A DNA stretch of 64,000 nt from Xanthomonas sp. DAR 34887 (GTDB lineage: Bacteria; Pseudomonadota; Gammaproteobacteria; Xanthomonadales; Xanthomonadaceae): contig NZ_CP162490.1 of NCBI RefSeq assembly GCF_041245805.1, positions 1,961,001 to 2,025,000 of the forward strand, written 5' to 3'. Of this stretch, positions 54,209 through 63,365 are shown piece after piece. Made by a program: the position numbers and the translations under genes. Each line of letters opens with the position of its first letter. Position 1 is the first letter of the stretch. The notes beneath the pieces were generated by a model that was not told the origin of the DNA, ran no database searches, and saw nothing but the letters and a program-made list of their open reading frames with translations.

Positions 54209-54919
54209 TCAGATGCCCGAGGTGCTGCTGGTCTCGTCGCGTTTGTCGCGCGGCGGCAGCGGCTGGTCGCCATGCACCAGGAACCACACGTTCTCGGCGA
54301 TGTTGGTGGCGTGGTCGCCGATCCGTTCCAGATTCTTGGCCATGAACAGCAGATGCGTGCACGGGGTGATGTTGCGCGCATCCTCCATCATGTAGGTCAG
54401 CAGCTCGCGGAACAGCGCGGTGTACTGCGCGTCCAGCAGCGCATCGCTCTGGCGGACCCGCAGCGCGGCGTCGGCGTCGTTGTTCTGGTAGGCCAGCAGC
54501 GCCTCGCGGACCTGCTCCGCGGCGAGCTTGCCGAGCTGGCGCAGGCCCAGGGTCTGCGGCATCGGCGGCGAGGTGTTCAGCGCGATGGAGCGCTTGGCCA
54601 CGTTCGCCGCGTAGTCGCCGATGCGCTCGATGTCGGCCGGGATGCGCAGGCCGGCGAGGATCTCGCGCAGGTCGCGCGCCATCGGGCCACGCAGCGCCAG
54701 CCGCATCACGTCGCTGCTGATCGCATGCTCGAGCGCGTCGATCGCTTCGTCGTTGACCACGATGCGCAGCGCGGCGTTGTCGTCGCGGCGCTCGACCACG
54801 TCCAGGGCCGCTTCCAGCTGCGCCACCGCGGTCTCGCCCATGCGCACGATCTCCGCGGCGATGCGGTGCTGTTCTTCGTCGTAGCTCTTCACGATGTGCT
54901 CGTTCGGCTGGGTGTTCAT
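54209..54919 (-). CDS. phoU: Phosphate signalling protein PhoU
   Basis: The 236-residue helical protein has the two PhoU three-helix repeats with metal-binding motifs (EHAISSDVMRLA, ADIERIGDYAANVA, KNLERIGDHATNIAENV). It represses the PhoR-PhoB system when phosphate is plentiful by linking the Pst transporter to the kinase. It lies 71 bases downstream of pstB, the usual last place in the pst operon. Confidence 0.96.
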   Translation of the reverse strand: MNTQPNEHIVKSYDEEQHRIAAEIVRMGETAVAQLEAALDVVERRDDNAALRIVVNDEAIDALEHAISSDVMRLALRGPMARDLREILAGLRIPADIERIGDYAANVAKRSIALNTSPPMPQTLGLRQLGKLAAEQVREALLAYQNNDADAALRVRQSDALLDAQYTALFRELLTYMMEDARNITPCTHLLFMAKNLERIGDHATNIAENVWFLVHGDQPLPPRDKRDETSSTSGI

Positions 54920-54990
54920 GTCGTAGATCCGTTGGATTCGTTAGTGTCGCCGCGGCCGTCCTGGCGTCGCGGGGCTGGCGTCGGGCGTTC

Positions 54991-55818
54991 TCAGCCGAAG
55001 CGGCCGGTGATGTAGTCTTCGGTCTGCTGCTTGCTGGGCTGCGAGAAGATGATCTCGGTGCGGTCGTGTTCGATCAGGTCGCCCAGGTACATGAAGGCGG
55101 TGTAGTCGGACACGCGCGCGGCCTGCTGCATGTTGTGGGTGACGATGACGATGGTGTAGTCGGTCTTCAGCTCTTCGACCAGTTGTTCGATGCGGCTGGT
55201 GGAGATCGGGTCCAGCGCCGAGGTCGGCTCGTCGAGCAGCAGCACGTCCGGGCGCAGGGCCACGGCGCGGGCGATGCACAGGCGCTGCTGCTGGCCGCCG
55301 GACAGGCCCAGCGCGCTCTGTCCGAGCTTGTCCTTGACCTCGTCCCACAGCGCGCCCTGGCGCAGCGCCTGCTCGACGCGGTCGCTCATGTCCGCCTTGG
55401 ACAGCTTCTCGTGGTGGCGGATGCCGTAGGCCACGTTCTCGAAGATGGTCATCGGGAACGGCACCGGCTTCTGGAACACCATGCCGACCTTGCTGCGCAG
55501 GCGGTTCATCGGATACTTCGGCGACAGGATGTTCTCGCCGTCCAGCAGCACCTCGCCGCGCGCCTCCAGCTTCGGATACAGCGCATAGATGCGGTTGAAG
55601 ATGCGCAGCAGGGTCGACTTGCCGCAACCGGACGGGCCGATCAACGCGGTGACGCGCTTTTCCGGCACTTCGAGGTTGATGCCCTTCAGCGCGTGGTACT
55701 TGTCGTAGTAGAAGTCCAGGCCGCGTGCGGCCACCTTGACCGGCGATGGCGCCAGCGCGGTGTGTCCGGCGGGCATGGCGATGCGGTGCATCGGTGCGGC
55801 GTTGTGGTGATCGTTCAT
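54991..55818 (-). CDS. pstB: Phosphate ABC transporter ATP-binding protein
   Basis: The 275-residue ATPase has Walker A GPSGCGKST, signature LSGGQQQR, Walker B VLLLDEPTSALDP and H-loop VTHNMQQA. It powers phosphate import through PstCA. ATG 55818 has GGAA upstream and is preferred; another ATG 12 bases earlier would add four residues. It starts 19 bases after the pstA stop. Confidence 0.96.
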   Translation of the reverse strand: MNDHHNAAPMHRIAMPAGHTALAPSPVKVAARGLDFYYDKYHALKGINLEVPEKRVTALIGPSGCGKSTLLRIFNRIYALYPKLEARGEVLLDGENILSPKYPMNRLRSKVGMVFQKPVPFPMTIFENVAYGIRHHEKLSKADMSDRVEQALRQGALWDEVKDKLGQSALGLSGGQQQRLCIARAVALRPDVLLLDEPTSALDPISTSRIEQLVEELKTDYTIVIVTHNMQQAARVSDYTAFMYLGDLIEHDRTEIIFSQPSKQQTEDYITGRFG

Positions 55819-55837
55819 GGCCGGTTCCATAGGGGGC

Positions 55838-56704
55838 TCAATCGTTGGAAGTCTTGTAGCGGCTCAGCAGGCCGCGCGCGCCGAGGCTGACCAGCAGCAC
55901 GAACACGGTGAGCACCAGCGCGCCGGACCAGGCCAGTTGCTGCCAGGTCGGGTAGGGGCTGCCGGCGAAGGAGTTCATCACCACCGGCACGCTCGCCATC
56001 GGCTGCATCACGTTGTTGTTCCAGTACTGGTTGCCGAAGGCGGTGAACAGCAGCGGCGCGGTCTCGCCGCTGATCCGCGCCAGCGCCAGCAGCACGCCGG
56101 TGACGATGCCGGCCGAGGCGCTGCGGTACAGCACCTGGATCGTCACCTTCCACTGCGGGATGCCCAGCGACAGCGCCGCCTCGCGCATCTGCGAGGGCAC
56201 CAGGCGCAGCATTTCGTCGGTGGTGCGCACCACCACCGGCAGCACGATGAAGGCCAGCGACAGCGCGCCGGCCATCGCCGAGAAGCGCCCGCCGGTCTGC
56301 ATCACGTACAGCGTGTAGACGAACAGGCCGAGCACGATCGACGGCGCAGACAGCAGGATGTCGTTGACGAAGCGCACCACCTGGCCGGTCTTGCGCGCGT
56401 TGCCGTATTCGGCCAGCCAGGTGCCGGCGGCTACGCCCAGCGGCGTGCCGATCAGCAGCGCCAGGCCGCACATCACCGCGCTGCCGAAGAACGCGTTGGC
56501 CAGGCCGCCTTCTTCGCCCGGCGGCGGGGTCATGCGGGTGAACAGGTCCAGGTCGATGCCGGCGATGCCCTTGGCCAGCAGGGTCCACAGGATCCAGCCC
56601 AGGAACACCAGGCCGAACAGCGCGGTGAGGCAGGACAGCAGCAGCGCGAACACGTTGACCACGCGGCGGCGGTTGTACAGGCGGTCGGCGATGTCGGCGG
56701 CCAT
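55838..56704 (-). CDS. pstA: Phosphate ABC transporter permease
   Basis: The 288-residue protein has six membrane segments and the inner-membrane-component EAA loop region (EMLRLVPSQMREAALSLGIPQWK), which contacts PstB. An N-terminal segment precedes the first helix. It directly abuts the pstC stop. Confidence 0.95.
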   Translation of the reverse strand: MAADIADRLYNRRRVVNVFALLLSCLTALFGLVFLGWILWTLLAKGIAGIDLDLFTRMTPPPGEEGGLANAFFGSAVMCGLALLIGTPLGVAAGTWLAEYGNARKTGQVVRFVNDILLSAPSIVLGLFVYTLYVMQTGGRFSAMAGALSLAFIVLPVVVRTTDEMLRLVPSQMREAALSLGIPQWKVTIQVLYRSASAGIVTGVLLALARISGETAPLLFTAFGNQYWNNNVMQPMASVPVVMNSFAGSPYPTWQQLAWSGALVLTVFVLLVSLGARGLLSRYKTSND

Positions 56705-57679
56705 TTAGTTGCCCTCCCGGCGCGACAGTTGCTGCAGCATCAGGCGGGCGATCGCCAGCACGATGAAGGTCACGATGAACAGCACGAAGCCCAGCAGCAG
56801 CAGCGCCGAACGGTAGGTCTCGGTGGCCTCGCCGAAGTCGTTGGCGATCAGCGCGGCGATGGTGGTGCCCGGTTCCAGCAGCGACGGCGACAGCCGCACC
56901 GTGTTGCCGACCACGAACGCCACTGCCATGGTCTCGCCGAGCGCGCGGCCCAGGCCCAGGAAGATGCCGCCGATCACCGCCGAGCGGGTGTAGGGCAGCA
57001 CGATGTCCCAGCTCACTTCCCACTTGGTCGAACCCAGCGCGTAGGCCGATTCCTTCAGCCGCGTCGGCACGGTCAGGAACACTTCACGCATCACCGAGGA
57101 GATGAACGGGATCACCATGATCGCCAGCACGAAACCGGCGGTGAGCAGGCCGATGCCCAGCGGCGGGCCCTGGAACATCGGCCCGATCACCGGCAGCGTG
57201 CCGAGATGGTCGTTGAGCCACGGCGTGCCGTATTCGGTCATCACCGGCACCAGCACGAACAGGCCCCACATGCCGTAGATGATCGACGGGATGCCGGCCA
57301 GCAGTTCGATGGCGGTGCCGATCGGGCCGCGCAGCCAGCGCGGCGACACTTCGGTCAGGAAGAACGCGATGCCGTAGCTCACCGGCACCGCGATCAGCAT
57401 CGCGATCAGCGCGGTGACCAGGGTGCCGTAGATCGGCGCCAGCGCGCCGTACTTGTTCTCGACCGGATTCCATTCGCTGGAGTAGAAGAAGCTCAGGCCC
57501 TGCATCTGCAAGGCGTGGCGGCCGCCCCACAGCATCGACAGCGCCGCGCTGGCCAGGGCGATGAGGACGAAGACGACGGTGGCGGTGAGCGTCCAGCGGA
57601 ACAGACGGTCGGCACGGGCGTCGCGCAGGTCGCGTCCGCTGGGCGCCGATATCGCTTCGGGAATGACAGTGGCGTTCAT
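56705..57679 (-). CDS. pstC: Phosphate ABC transporter permease
   Basis: The 324-residue protein has six to seven membrane segments with a periplasmic loop (WNPVENKYGALAPIYGT) and the EAA-like coupling region (VPTRLKESAYALGSTKWEV). It forms the channel with PstA. It lies 237 bases downstream of pstS. Confidence 0.95.
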   Translation of the reverse strand: MNATVIPEAISAPSGRDLRDARADRLFRWTLTATVVFVLIALASAALSMLWGGRHALQMQGLSFFYSSEWNPVENKYGALAPIYGTLVTALIAMLIAVPVSYGIAFFLTEVSPRWLRGPIGTAIELLAGIPSIIYGMWGLFVLVPVMTEYGTPWLNDHLGTLPVIGPMFQGPPLGIGLLTAGFVLAIMVIPFISSVMREVFLTVPTRLKESAYALGSTKWEVSWDIVLPYTRSAVIGGIFLGLGRALGETMAVAFVVGNTVRLSPSLLEPGTTIAALIANDFGEATETYRSALLLLGFVLFIVTFIVLAIARLMLQQLSRREGN

Positions 57680-57815
57680 GGGCTCGGTGGTTGCCGGAGC
57701 GCGCGCTGGCGCGGTCCGATCGTTGCCGCGGCGGCGGTGGCCGCGCGCGGTGGGTGGCTGCGTCGCTCCCGCGCAAGCGGGAACCCGAAAGTCCGGACTA
57801 CGTCGTACCGCTGCG

Positions 57816-57848
57816 GCGCCCGGCGTTGCTTGCCGCGACGCCGGGCGC
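57816..57848. promoter_or_regulatory. GC-rich hairpin between pstS and pstC
   Basis: GCGCCCGGCGT (57816-57826) pairs perfectly with 57838-57848 over an 11-base loop. There is no T-run. It lies in the 237-base gap after pstS and could stabilise the pstS mRNA end, giving more binding protein than permease. A second small hairpin, CCCGC-GCAA-GCGGG, lies at 57768-57781. Confidence 0.45.
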
Positions 57849-57916
57849 GATTCACATGCGTGGCGCTTTCCGCCGCGCAGATGCTTCCGCCAGCGAGGGC
57901 GGAAGTGGGGCTGCGC

Positions 57917-59020
57917 TTACTTGAACTCTTTGGCCCAGTACGCCTCGATCTGCTGCACCAGTTCCGGCGGCAGCGGCACGTAATGCAGTTCGTTGGCCTG
58001 CGGCTGACCCTTCTCGAACGCCCACTTGAAGAACTCCAGCGTCGCCTTGCTGCGCGCCGCGTCCTTGGGCTGCTTGTGCATCAGCATGAAGTTGGTGGCG
58101 GTGATCGGCCACGCCTGCGCGCCGGCGGCGTTGGTGATGACCAGGTTGAAGTCCTTGGCGTTGGCCCAGTCGGCCGACGCGGCGGCCGCGGCGAAGCTGT
58201 CGGCGTTGGGCTGGACCCAGTTGCCGGCCGCGTTCTGCAGCGAGGTGTATGGCATCTTGTTCTGCAGCGCGTAGGCCAGTTCGACGTAGCCGATCGAGCC
58301 CTTGATCTGCTGCACGTAGGAGGCCACGCCTTCGTTGCCCTTGCCGCCGACGCCGCCCGGCCACTGCACCGAGGTGCCTTCGCCGACCTTGCTCTTCCAC
58401 TCCGGGCTGACCTTGGAAAGGTAGTTGGTGAAGTTGAAGCTGGTGCCCGAACCGTCGGAGCGGTGCACCAGGTTGATCTTGGTGCTGGGCAGGGTGGTGC
58501 CGGGGTTCAGCGCGGCGATCGCCGGATCGTTCCAGGTGGTGACCTTGCCGAGGAAGATGTCGGCCAGTACCGTGCCGGTCAGCTTCAGCTTGCCCGCTTC
58601 CATGCCGTCCAGGTTGACCACCGGCACCACGCCCCCGATCGCCGAGGGGAACTGGCCGAGGCCGGCGGCGGCCAGTTCGGCGCTGTCCAGCGGCTTGTCG
58701 GAGGAACCGAAATCGACCGTGCCGGCCTTGATCTGGGCGATGCCGCCGCCGGAGCCGATCGACTGATAGTTGATCTTGTTGCCGGTGGCGCTGTGGTAGT
58801 CGGCCGACCACTTGGACACCAGCGGGTAGATGAAGGACGCGCCGGCGCCGGAGATTTCCGCGGCGGTCTTGGCGCCGTCGGCCGGAGCGGCTGCGGGCGC
58901 GCCACCTGCCGCATCGGCGGCACCCTGCGGCTTGTCGCCATTGCCCGGCTGGCAGGCAGTGACGGCGAAGGCGAGGGCCAGGGACAGGACGGCAAAAAAG
59001 CGTGCCGGCTGCAGTTTCAT
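57917..59020 (-). CDS. pstS: Phosphate-binding lipoprotein PstS
   Basis: The 367-residue protein has a lipoprotein signal with lipobox VTAC (Cys23), an Ala/Pro/Gly linker (about 24-55), and the periplasmic binding fold. Phosphate contacts lie in GAGASFIYP, SIGSGGGIAQI, FGSSDKPL and HRSDGSGTSFNF. It delivers phosphate to PstCAB. A Pho-box-like sequence lies 55-72 bases upstream. It differs from the second PstS copy upstream by being lipid anchored. Confidence 0.95.
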   Translation of the reverse strand: MKLQPARFFAVLSLALAFAVTACQPGNGDKPQGAADAAGGAPAAAPADGAKTAAEISGAGASFIYPLVSKWSADYHSATGNKINYQSIGSGGGIAQIKAGTVDFGSSDKPLDSAELAAAGLGQFPSAIGGVVPVVNLDGMEAGKLKLTGTVLADIFLGKVTTWNDPAIAALNPGTTLPSTKINLVHRSDGSGTSFNFTNYLSKVSPEWKSKVGEGTSVQWPGGVGGKGNEGVASYVQQIKGSIGYVELAYALQNKMPYTSLQNAAGNWVQPNADSFAAAAASADWANAKDFNLVITNAAGAQAWPITATNFMLMHKQPKDAARSKATLEFFKWAFEKGQPQANELHYVPLPPELVQQIEAYWAKEFK

Positions 59021-59074
59021 GGGGTCACTCCGTAGCGAAGAGGGCCGGAAGGTCCGGCGGATGCTCGCTATGAA

Positions 59075-59092
59075 ATGATGTTTTTGTTACAG
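59075..59092 (-). promoter_or_regulatory. Candidate Pho box of the lipoprotein pstS
   Basis: The minus strand reads CTGTAAC-AAAA-ACATCAT, close to the PhoB consensus CTGTCAT-N4-CTGTCAT with correct 11-base spacing; the second half is weaker. Confidence 0.6.
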
Positions 59093-59367
59093 CCTCATGA
59101 CGCGGCCGCCCGTGCGTGAAATTGGTCAAGAAAAACAGCAGCTTCGCTCCCCTCTCCCCTCGCGAGAGGGGTCGGGGGTGAGGGTACGGGCGAAGCCACG
59201 CGCAGATGGGCGGAGTGGCTGTTCTGCGGTATCTGGGTGGCTCTTGCATGCGCTGCGATCTTTGGTGCCGCTTCGTGTCTCCATCGGGCACCGCTTCAGG
59301 CGTACCCGCATCCGCCCTGGGGCACCGTCCCCCGAGAAAAGGGCCAGGGTCCCGATGGGGAGGAGAT

Positions 59368-59399
59368 AAAAAAACGCGGACCCCGTGAGGGGCCCGCGT
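59368..59399 (-). terminator. Intrinsic terminator after the second pstS
   Basis: On the minus strand ACGCGG and CCGCGT plus CCCC/GGGG form an almost perfect 11-bp stem (one mismatch, tetraloop TCAC), followed by seven T, 31 bases after the pstS stop. Confidence 0.88.
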
Positions 59400-59429
59400 C
59401 CGGGTAGCGATCGGCGGAGAGAGGGCCGA

Positions 59430-60449
59430 TCAATACTTCAGGTTGGCGGTCCAATACGCGTCGATCTGCTTGACCAGCGCGTCCGGCAGCGGCACGTAGT
59501 CGAGCTGCTTGGCCTGGGCGTCGCCGTTGGCGTAGACCCACTTGAAGAACTCCTTGGTGGCCTTGGCGCTGGCCGGGTTCTTCGGCTGCTTGTGGACCAG
59601 GATGAAGTTGGTCGCGGTGATCGGCCACGAGGCCTCGCCCGGGGCGTTGGTCATGACCAGGTAGAAGTCCTTGGCGCTGGCCCAGTCGGCGCTGGCGGCA
59701 GCGGCGGCGAAGCTCTCGTCGCTGGGCTGCACGAACTTGCCGGCGGCGTTCTTCATCGCGGTGTAGGCCATCTTGTTCTGCAGCGCGTAGGACAGTTCGA
59801 CGTAGCCGATGCCGCCCTTGATCTGCTTGACGTAGGCGGCGACGCCTTCGTTGCCCTTGCCGCCGATGCCGACCGGCCACTGCACGGCGGTGCCTTCGCC
59901 GACCTTGCTCTTCCAGTCCGGGTTGACCTTGGACAGGTAGTTGGTGAAGTTGAAGCTGGTGCCCGAACCGTCGGAGCGGTGCACCACGGTGATCTTGGCG
60001 TCCGGCAGCTTCGCGCCCGGGTTCAGGGCGACGATCGCCGGGTCGTTCCAGGTCTTGACCTTGCCCAGGAAGATATCGGCCAGGGTCTTGCCGTCCAGCT
60101 TCAGCGCGCCCGGGGCGATGCCCTGCACGTTGACCACCGGTACCACGCCGCCGATCACCGACGGGAACTGGGCCAGGCCGGACGCAGCCAGGTCGTCGGG
60201 CTTCAGCGGCGCATCGGACGAACCGAAGTCGACCGTCGCCGCCTTGATCTGGGCGATACCGCCGCCGGAACCGATCGATTGGTAGTTGACCTTCTTGCCG
60301 GTGGCGGTGTTGTAGTCGGCCGACCACTTGGACATGACCGGATAGATGAACGAAGCGCCCGCGCCGGTGACATCGGCGGCGTTGGCGGCGAACACGAACG
60401 AGGCGGCGACGGCGGCAGCCGCGACGCGGGATTTGAGCGAGAGGATCAC
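59430..60449 (-). CDS. pstS: Second phosphate-binding protein PstS (soluble)
   Basis: The 339-residue paralogue has the same binding motifs (SIGSGGGIAQI, FGSSDAPL, HRSDGSGTSFNF) as the copy downstream but a classical signal peptide (FVFAANA-ADVTG) and no lipobox Cys, so it is free in the periplasm. The start is GTG 60449, with CAGGAG 8 bases before it. It has its own Pho boxes and terminator, so it is separately expressed. The two may feed the same PstCAB channel. Confidence 0.95.
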   Translation of the reverse strand: MILSLKSRVAAAAVAASFVFAANAADVTGAGASFIYPVMSKWSADYNTATGKKVNYQSIGSGGGIAQIKAATVDFGSSDAPLKPDDLAASGLAQFPSVIGGVVPVVNVQGIAPGALKLDGKTLADIFLGKVKTWNDPAIVALNPGAKLPDAKITVVHRSDGSGTSFNFTNYLSKVNPDWKSKVGEGTAVQWPVGIGGKGNEGVAAYVKQIKGGIGYVELSYALQNKMAYTAMKNAAGKFVQPSDESFAAAAASADWASAKDFYLVMTNAPGEASWPITATNFILVHKQPKNPASAKATKEFFKWVYANGDAQAKQLDYVPLPDALVKQIDAYWTANLKY

Positions 60450-60499
60450 GGAGGAAGCTCCTGAAGGGTGGTGAGCGGGGCGCCGCATGTGGTCATTAC

Positions 60500-60517
60500 A
60501 TAACCATTGGATGACGG
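60500..60517 (-). promoter_or_regulatory. Second Pho-box-like repeat
   Basis: The minus strand reads CCGTCAT-CCAA-TGGTTAT. The first half is close to consensus and the second weak. It lies between the strong Pho box and the pstS start, near a possible -10 TATGTA. Confidence 0.5.
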
Positions 60518-60532
60518 CGCCGGGGCTGGTAC

Positions 60533-60550
60533 ATGACGGAAACATGACGC
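60533..60550 (-). promoter_or_regulatory. Strong Pho box of the soluble pstS
   Basis: The minus strand reads GCGTCAT-GTTT-CCGTCAT, two near-consensus half-sites with 11-base spacing, 84-101 bases before the GTG start. PhoB control is expected under phosphate starvation. Confidence 0.75.
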
Positions 60551-60616
60551 TGCGATGGAGCATGGCGCCGATGCGGCGCACGGCATCGGCCGCGCACTGC
60601 ACCGGCGCCGCGGCGA

Positions 60617-61867
60617 TTACCAGTAGAACTGTGCGCGCGCTTCGAGGATGTTCGGCTTGTCGCTGACGTTGCCGCGGGTGGTGCTGCTGTACTTGCTGCT
60701 GTCCACCATCACGTAGTTCAGCGCCAGCTTGAAGTTGGAGCGCCAGTACCAGTTGGCGCCGACCGTCCAGGTGCTCATCTTGCCGCCGAGCACGCCGTCG
60801 ACCAGCGGTGCGCCGACCGGACGCGCGACCAGGCTGCCGTCGTTGAGGTCGATGCTGTCGTAGCGCACGCCCAGCTGCCACATGCCGCTGGCCGGCTCGT
60901 TCGGCAGCGGGGTGGTCGGCACGCCGGCCTTGTAGCCCCAGGTCTCGCCGGTGATGTTCCACACGCCGCTGAGGTACCAGCCGTCGCTGCTGTAGTTGTC
61001 GCTGGCGCCGTAGCGCTCGACCTTGGCGTTGTAGTACTCGGCCTGGGTCTTGAACGGGCCGGTGACCCACATCGCTTCGCCGCCGATCACGCCGATGCGG
61101 TCGGTGTTGGTCAGGTTGCCGCTGTCGACCAGACGCACCGAGGCCAGGTCGGCGTCCGGACGCGCGCGCAGGCGCAGCGTGTCGGCGTCGGTGTCGTAAT
61201 TCACGTAGCTCAGGCCGAAGTGCAGGATGTTGCCCGACTCGTTGATCGGCGCGAAGGTGCCGCGCGCGCCGTAGCCGCTGCCGTGCGCCAGGTTGCGGCT
61301 CAGCTCGCGGCCGAACACGCTGCCGACTACGCTCCAGTTGTTGTCGCCGAAGCCGACCACGCCGCCGAGGCGACGCGACACCGCGTAGGTGTTGGTGACC
61401 GAGGCCTTGGAGATGAAGTCGTTGTTCTTGGTGCTGGACAGTTCTTCCAGGCTGTTGGGCTGCTTGTACTGGCCGAGCTGCAGGAAGTTGTTGGCGTTGC
61501 CGCCGAACTTGTACTTGATGTTGTTGTCCAGGAACTTGCCGGTGCTGCGCACGGTGGTGCCGTTGTTGGACGATTCGCGCAGGACGCTGGCGTCGTAGCC
61601 GGCGACCCACTCGAAGTTGCCCGGGCCCTTGCCCTTGACCACCAGCTCGGCGCGGCGGATGCCGAACTCGGAGTTCTTGCCGTTGTTGCCGGTGGTGCCG
61701 TTGAGGTCCTGGACGTCGTTGTCGAACCAGTTGCCGTCGGCCTGGACCAGGCCCTCGAAGGAGATTTCCGAACCGCCGATCACGTCGATGGCGATTTCGG
61801 CGTGCGCGGCAGGTGCGAACACGGCGGTGAGCACGGCTGCCGAGAGGAGGGTGCGAGACAGTTTCAT
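60617..61867 (-). CDS. oprP: Phosphate-selective porin, OprO/OprP family
   Basis: The 416-residue outer-membrane barrel has a signal peptide ending AHA-EIAID (about residue 23), many alternating strands and a C-terminal aromatic residue (QFYW) for barrel insertion. The N-terminal half has the Arg-rich and Lys-rich positively charged strands expected of phosphate-selective porins (GIRRAELVVKGKG). It would admit phosphate or polyphosphate when phosphate is scarce. Only a half Pho box (GTGTCACATTT) is seen upstream. The gene heads the phosphate block. Confidence 0.92.
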   Translation of the reverse strand: MKLSRTLLSAAVLTAVFAPAAHAEIAIDVIGGSEISFEGLVQADGNWFDNDVQDLNGTTGNNGKNSEFGIRRAELVVKGKGPGNFEWVAGYDASVLRESSNNGTTVRSTGKFLDNNIKYKFGGNANNFLQLGQYKQPNSLEELSSTKNNDFISKASVTNTYAVSRRLGGVVGFGDNNWSVVGSVFGRELSRNLAHGSGYGARGTFAPINESGNILHFGLSYVNYDTDADTLRLRARPDADLASVRLVDSGNLTNTDRIGVIGGEAMWVTGPFKTQAEYYNAKVERYGASDNYSSDGWYLSGVWNITGETWGYKAGVPTTPLPNEPASGMWQLGVRYDSIDLNDGSLVARPVGAPLVDGVLGGKMSTWTVGANWYWRSNFKLALNYVMVDSSKYSSTTRGNVSDKPNILEARAQFYW

Positions 61868-62156
61868 GGGTTGCCTGGGCGGTGGGAAGATGCGCGCAGG
61901 CTAATGTGTGAAGATTGCGTAAATGTGACACTTGGCGGACGGCCGCCGCGCACGCTGGTGCACGCCACTGCGTCTTTTGCGCCATTGAACGCGCGCCATG
62001 TTGCGGTCCGATGGCGCGCAGATGAAACGCCGGCTGCGGACGTGCCGGACGACGGGCGTCACAAAGCACGGCATCGTCTCGCCAACGCGCCATCGATTGG
62101 CGCTTTTGTGCGCTGCACCACTTGTCGCTGGTGGAGCCGCTGGGTAGCGTGGAGGC

Positions 62157-62483
62157 ATGACCTCGCATGCCCGCAAACGGATGCCGACGCTCGCTGCACT
62201 GTTGCTGATCGTGCTGCTGGCGATACTGCCGACATTGCGCTCGGCAGCGACGGCCTTGCCGCCGCTGCAGGCCGAGAGCGGTCAGGCCGTTGCGCCGGAC
62301 CCGCAGGCGGGCACGCAGGACACCTCGCGCAGCAGCGCCGATCAACTCGCATACGACGACACGCCGGTATTGCCGGCAGCGCCATGGCGGCCGATACGCA
62401 GCGCGCCCATCTGGCGCGAGCCGGCGGCGTGGCACGGTGCCGGCACCCATCCGCGGCCGCGCCTGCGACCTCCCAGCGCCTGA
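62157..62483 (+). CDS. Small hypothetical exported or membrane protein (108 aa)
   Basis: The 108-residue frame begins with a basic segment and one hydrophobic helix (about residues 11-30, LAALLLIVLLAILPTL), followed by a Pro/Ala-rich tail without Cys. It looks like a small secreted or single-pass protein. GGAGG lies just one base before the ATG, which is too close; an in-frame ATG 24 bases on is possible. No family is recognised. Confidence 0.4.
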   Translation: MTSHARKRMPTLAALLLIVLLAILPTLRSAATALPPLQAESGQAVAPDPQAGTQDTSRSSADQLAYDDTPVLPAAPWRPIRSAPIWREPAAWHGAGTHPRPRLRPPSA

Positions 62484-62664
62484 CCGAGCGGCGCCGATCC
62501 CGCTCGGCCGGAGGCCGGCTCTGGCTCGATCGCCGCTTCAAGGTCCAACGCCCGCCTGCCGCTGCGGCATTCGTGCAGTGCGCCCCGGCGCGACGCTCAC
62601 GTTCCTTCCCTAGTTCTGCGGCATCCGCCGCGGCGACGCCTTCCCCTTGTCCCGAGGTTCCCCC

Positions 62665-63354
62665 ATGGAAAGTCTGCTCAATGGTTTCCGCCACTTCCGC
62701 AAAGAGGTCTATCCGCGTCAGCGCGGCCTGTTCCGGCAACTGGCCGGCGGCCAGACCCCGCATACGCTGTTCATCACCTGTGCCGATTCGCGGGTGATGC
62801 CGGAACTGATGTTCGCCGCGCAGCCCGGCGAACTGTTCGTCTACCGCAATATCGGCAACGTGGTGCCGCCGTACTCGCAGCACGTCAGCGGCGTGGTCGC
62901 GGCGATCGAATACGCGGTGGCGGTGTTGCAGGTGAAGCACATCGTGGTCTGCGGCCACACCGACTGCGGCGCGATGAAGGCGGTGCTCGATCCCGACGCG
63001 CTGCAGGACGTGCCCAACGTGGCCGCCTGGCTCAAGCACACCGACAGCGCGCGCCAGGTCGCCGCGCAGCACGATCACGCCGGGCACCCCGAGGACGCGC
63101 TGCACTGCCTGACCGAGGAAAACGTGGTGTCGCAGCTGGACCATCTGCGAACCCAGCCGGTGGTGGCGGCGCGGCTGGCGCGCGGCGCGCTGCGGATCCA
63201 TGGCTGGATCTACGACATCGCCCACGGCGAGATCCGCGCCTTCGATGCCGAGCAGGGCCGCTTCGTGCCGCTGCTGCCGGAAGAAGGCAAGCGCGCGCCC
63301 GAAGCCACCCCGCGCCCGCGCCTGGCGCCGGTCCTGCGCAACGTCGCGATCTGA
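62665..63354 (+). CDS. can: Beta-class carbonic anhydrase
   Basis: The 229-residue enzyme has zinc ligands Cys39 in ITCADSR, His98 and Cys101 in CGHTDCGAM, and the catalytic dyad Asp41-Arg43. It interconverts CO2 and bicarbonate in the cytoplasm. GAGG lies 9 bases upstream of the ATG. The SulP transporter gene begins 11 bases after its stop behind AAGGAGG, so the two form an operon. Confidence 0.95.
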   Translation: MESLLNGFRHFRKEVYPRQRGLFRQLAGGQTPHTLFITCADSRVMPELMFAAQPGELFVYRNIGNVVPPYSQHVSGVVAAIEYAVAVLQVKHIVVCGHTDCGAMKAVLDPDALQDVPNVAAWLKHTDSARQVAAQHDHAGHPEDALHCLTEENVVSQLDHLRTQPVVAARLARGALRIHGWIYDIAHGEIRAFDAEQGRFVPLLPEEGKRAPEATPRPRLAPVLRNVAI

Positions 63355-63365
63355 AGGAGGCGAGC

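Larger units (their letters stand above)
59021..59429. other. Spacer between the two pstS genes
   Basis: 409 bases with no gene. It holds a Pho box near the pstS start, a common intergenic palindromic repeat (CCCCTCGCGAGAGGGG near 59156-59172 followed by TCGGGGGTGAGGG), and the terminator of the second pstS. Confidence 0.6.

Noticed and set aside
61890..61925. Pho box before the OprO/OprP porin
   Set aside because: Only one half-site (GTGTCACATTT) is good; the next half at 11-base spacing is poor.
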